From NCBI RefSeq assembly GCF_040580765.1, contig NZ_CP158687.1, positions 62,001 through 126,000 of the forward strand: a DNA stretch of 64,000 nucleotides, given 5' to 3'. Numbering within the stretch: position 1 is the stretch's first letter; the number at the start of each line of letters is the position of its first letter. This DNA comes from Lentibacter algarum (GTDB lineage Bacteria; Pseudomonadota; Alphaproteobacteria; Rhodobacterales; Rhodobacteraceae). The notes under the pieces are model-generated. The model was given only the letters and a program-made list of their open reading frames with translations. It did no database searches and was not told the origin of the DNA. Made by a program: the position numbers and the translations under genes. Of the stretch, positions 62,904-64,000 are shown one piece after another.

Positions 62904-63826
62904 ACCATTTTCTCGACATTCATAAAACGAGCAAGGACGACTTGCGCGGTATTATTGACCAAGCAGCGGCAATGAAAACGGCGCGGGCAGGACGGCCCAA
63001 GGGTGCGCTTGATGACGAGCGCCCGCTTGAGGGGCAAATGGTTGCGCTGATTTTTGAAAAGCCCTCCACGCGTACGCGGGTGAGCTTTGATGTGGGTGTG
63101 CGTCAGATGGGGGGGCAGACCATGCTTCTGACGGGCAGTGAAATGCAGCTTGGCCACGGTGAAACGATTGCGGATACCGCTAAAGTGATGAGCCGCTATG
63201 TCGACCTGATCATGATCCGTACATTTGATGAGTCTGTGCTGCTGGAAATGGCGGAGCATGCGACTGTTCCTGTGATCAACGGGCTCACGGACCGTACGCA
63301 TCCTTGCCAGATCATGGCGGATGTTCTGACCTATGAGGAGCACCGCGGCTCTATCAAGGGCAAGAAAGTGGTTTGGTGTGGCGATGGCAACAATGTCTGT
63401 GCGTCCTTCCTGCATGCGGCGGCGCAGTTTGGCTTTGATATGGTCTTTGCGGGGCCAAGCCAGCTGGACCCTGAAGACGAATTTATCGGCCTTGCCCGTA
63501 AAGCAGGTGTGAGCGTGAGCCTTGAGCGGGATGCGAAGACTGCTGTGCAGGGTGCGGATCTTGTTGTCACAGACACATGGGTGAGCATGCATGACGGGCA
63601 AAGCACCAAAGAGCGCCGCCACAATATGCTGCGGCCCTATCAAGTGAACGAAGACCTGATGCGTCATGCGAAGCCTGATGCGCTGTTTATGCATTGCTTG
63701 CCTGCGCATCGCGAGGACGAGGCGACGAGCGCTGTGATGGACGGGCCGAACTCTGTGATCTTTGATGAGGCGGAGAACCGTCTTCATGCGCAGAAGGCTG
63801 TGGTGCGCTGGTGTCTAGGCAAGTAG
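62900..63826 (+). CDS. argF: Ornithine carbamoyltransferase
   Basis: ArgF joins carbamoyl phosphate to ornithine to give citrulline. The 308-residue protein has the carbamoyl-phosphate site [14 protein letters not shown], the HPCQ motif in [10 protein letters not shown] and the ornithine/catalytic HCLPAHR. It starts within the argD stop. No terminator hairpin with a T run follows directly; the inverted CCTCTTTC repeat begins 20 bases after the stop and may play that part. carB in the same window supplies its substrate enzyme. Confidence 0.95.
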   Translation: MNHFLDIHKTSKDDLRGIIDQAAAMKTARAGRPKGALDDERPLEGQMVALIFEKPSTRTRVSFDVGVRQMGGQTMLLTGSEMQLGHGETIADTAKVMSRYVDLIMIRTFDESVLLEMAEHATVPVINGLTDRTHPCQIMADVLTYEEHRGSIKGKKVVWCGDGNNVCASFLHAAAQFGFDMVFAGPSQLDPEDEFIGLARKAGVSVSLERDAKTAVQGADLVVTDTWVSMHDGQSTKERRHNMLRPYQVNEDLMRHAKPDALFMHCLPAHREDEATSAVMDGPNSVIFDEAENRLHAQKAVVRWCLGK

Positions 63827-63845
63827 GCGCGGCTTAAGCAGAGCT

Positions 63846-63925
63846 TGGGGGGCAGTCCCCCAGGCCGCAGCCAAGCTGGGGGACCAGTCCCCAGGCCCCT
63901 TGGGATATTTCTTGAAAGAGGAAGC
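63846..63925 (-). repeat. Intergenic CCTCTTTC/AAATATCC repeat, copy 3 (inverted)
   Basis: Read on the - strand this copy is CTTCCTCTTTCAAGAAATATCCC, followed by G-rich and C-rich pairs that form hairpins (GGGGACTGGTCCCC and GGGGGACTGCCCCCC). The core differs from copy 2 at one base. It lies after argF and points the opposite way to copies 1 and 2. The remaining 75 bases to the right edge hold AGGAG near 63990, perhaps the ribosome site of a gene that starts outside the window. Confidence 0.65.
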
Positions 63926-64000
63926 CGTAGGAGCTTTGGTCTCTGTGCTTGCGCTTAGTGTTTTGTCCAATAGGATGCTAGCGCAAACAGGAGAGTGTGA

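Noticed and set aside
61922-63787. Long open frame of over 600 codons on the - strand across argD and argF
   Set aside because: Both + strand genes have full family motifs throughout. The antisense frame has no recognisable domain and is a product of GC-rich codon use.

Overview
The window looks like about 64 kb of chromosome from an alphaproteobacterium of the order Rhodobacterales (Roseobacter group). This rests on a GcrA cell-cycle regulator, the epi/DUF1467 pair, a serC leader RNA ahead of serC-serA, a long-form serA, the DUF1800-DUF1501 pair, and short intergenic repeats with the core CTTCCTCTTTC..AAATATCC. Coding density is high, no rRNA or tRNA gene was seen, and there are no insertion sequences, integrases or CRISPR arrays. 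The affiliation is inferred from gene content, not from a search.

Layout. 1-8 kb: a truncated SGNH/GDSL hydrolase, a class I amidotransferase with an EamA permease, pnp, aqpZ, and a leftward operon for a TonB-ExbD-ExbD-ExbB energy-transducing complex with a small periplasmic protein. 8-17.5 kb: peroxiredoxin divergent from an aldehyde dehydrogenase, rluA and carB, a GT87-type membrane glycosyltransferase, and aspS. 17.6-25.5 kb: DUF1800-DUF1501, a Flp-like pilin, a response regulator, methylmalonyl-CoA epimerase with DUF1467, an EI24 membrane protein, a nitroreductase and an orphan Tat-exported peptide-type binding protein. 25.5-33.3 kb: the serine pathway (serB divergent from serC-serA), a SulP anion transporter, a calcineurin-like phosphatase and a thiolase. 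33.3-46.2 kb: pbpC with an alpha-2-macroglobulin, a hybrid kinase, and yggT-recQ-yaaA. 46.3-50.2 kb: an MFS permease, mepA, a phytase-like esterase and a queuosine-precursor transporter. 50.2-52.4 kb is the only clearly accessory stretch: a candidate structured RNA, a GTGCAC repeat, arfB and an AT-rich gene of unknown function. 52.4-56.7 kb: NAD salvage (pncB, pncA) with a second hybrid kinase between them. 56.8-63.8 kb: trhO, a glycine-zipper lipoprotein, a sugar transferase, a ProC-like protein, gcrA, an EamA permease, and argD-argF.

How it fits together. Most genes are housekeeping: RNA decay and modification (pnp, rluA, trhO, arfB, aspS), amino-acid and pyrimidine supply (ser, arg, carB), NAD salvage, and envelope upkeep (pbpC, alpha-2-macroglobulin, mepA). 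The points most worth a second look are these. (1) Two ATTC-N8-GAAT palindromes, resembling the operator of the persulfide sensor SqrR/BigR, lie in front of the peroxiredoxin and the SulP gene. (2) A near-identical element of about 55 bp carrying three GTGCAC palindromes at 11-bp phasing occurs at two loci 40 kb apart. (3) pbpC has no ATG, GTG or TTG start that keeps its catalytic glutamate; its best start is an ATT overlapping the upstream stop codon. (4) A structured leader or small RNA sits at 50.2-50.4 kb. (5) An AT-rich orphan gene lies at 50.9-52.4 kb. I saw no complete, clearly new multi-gene system; the best candidates are the repeat element, the RNA and the orphan gene, which lie side by side.
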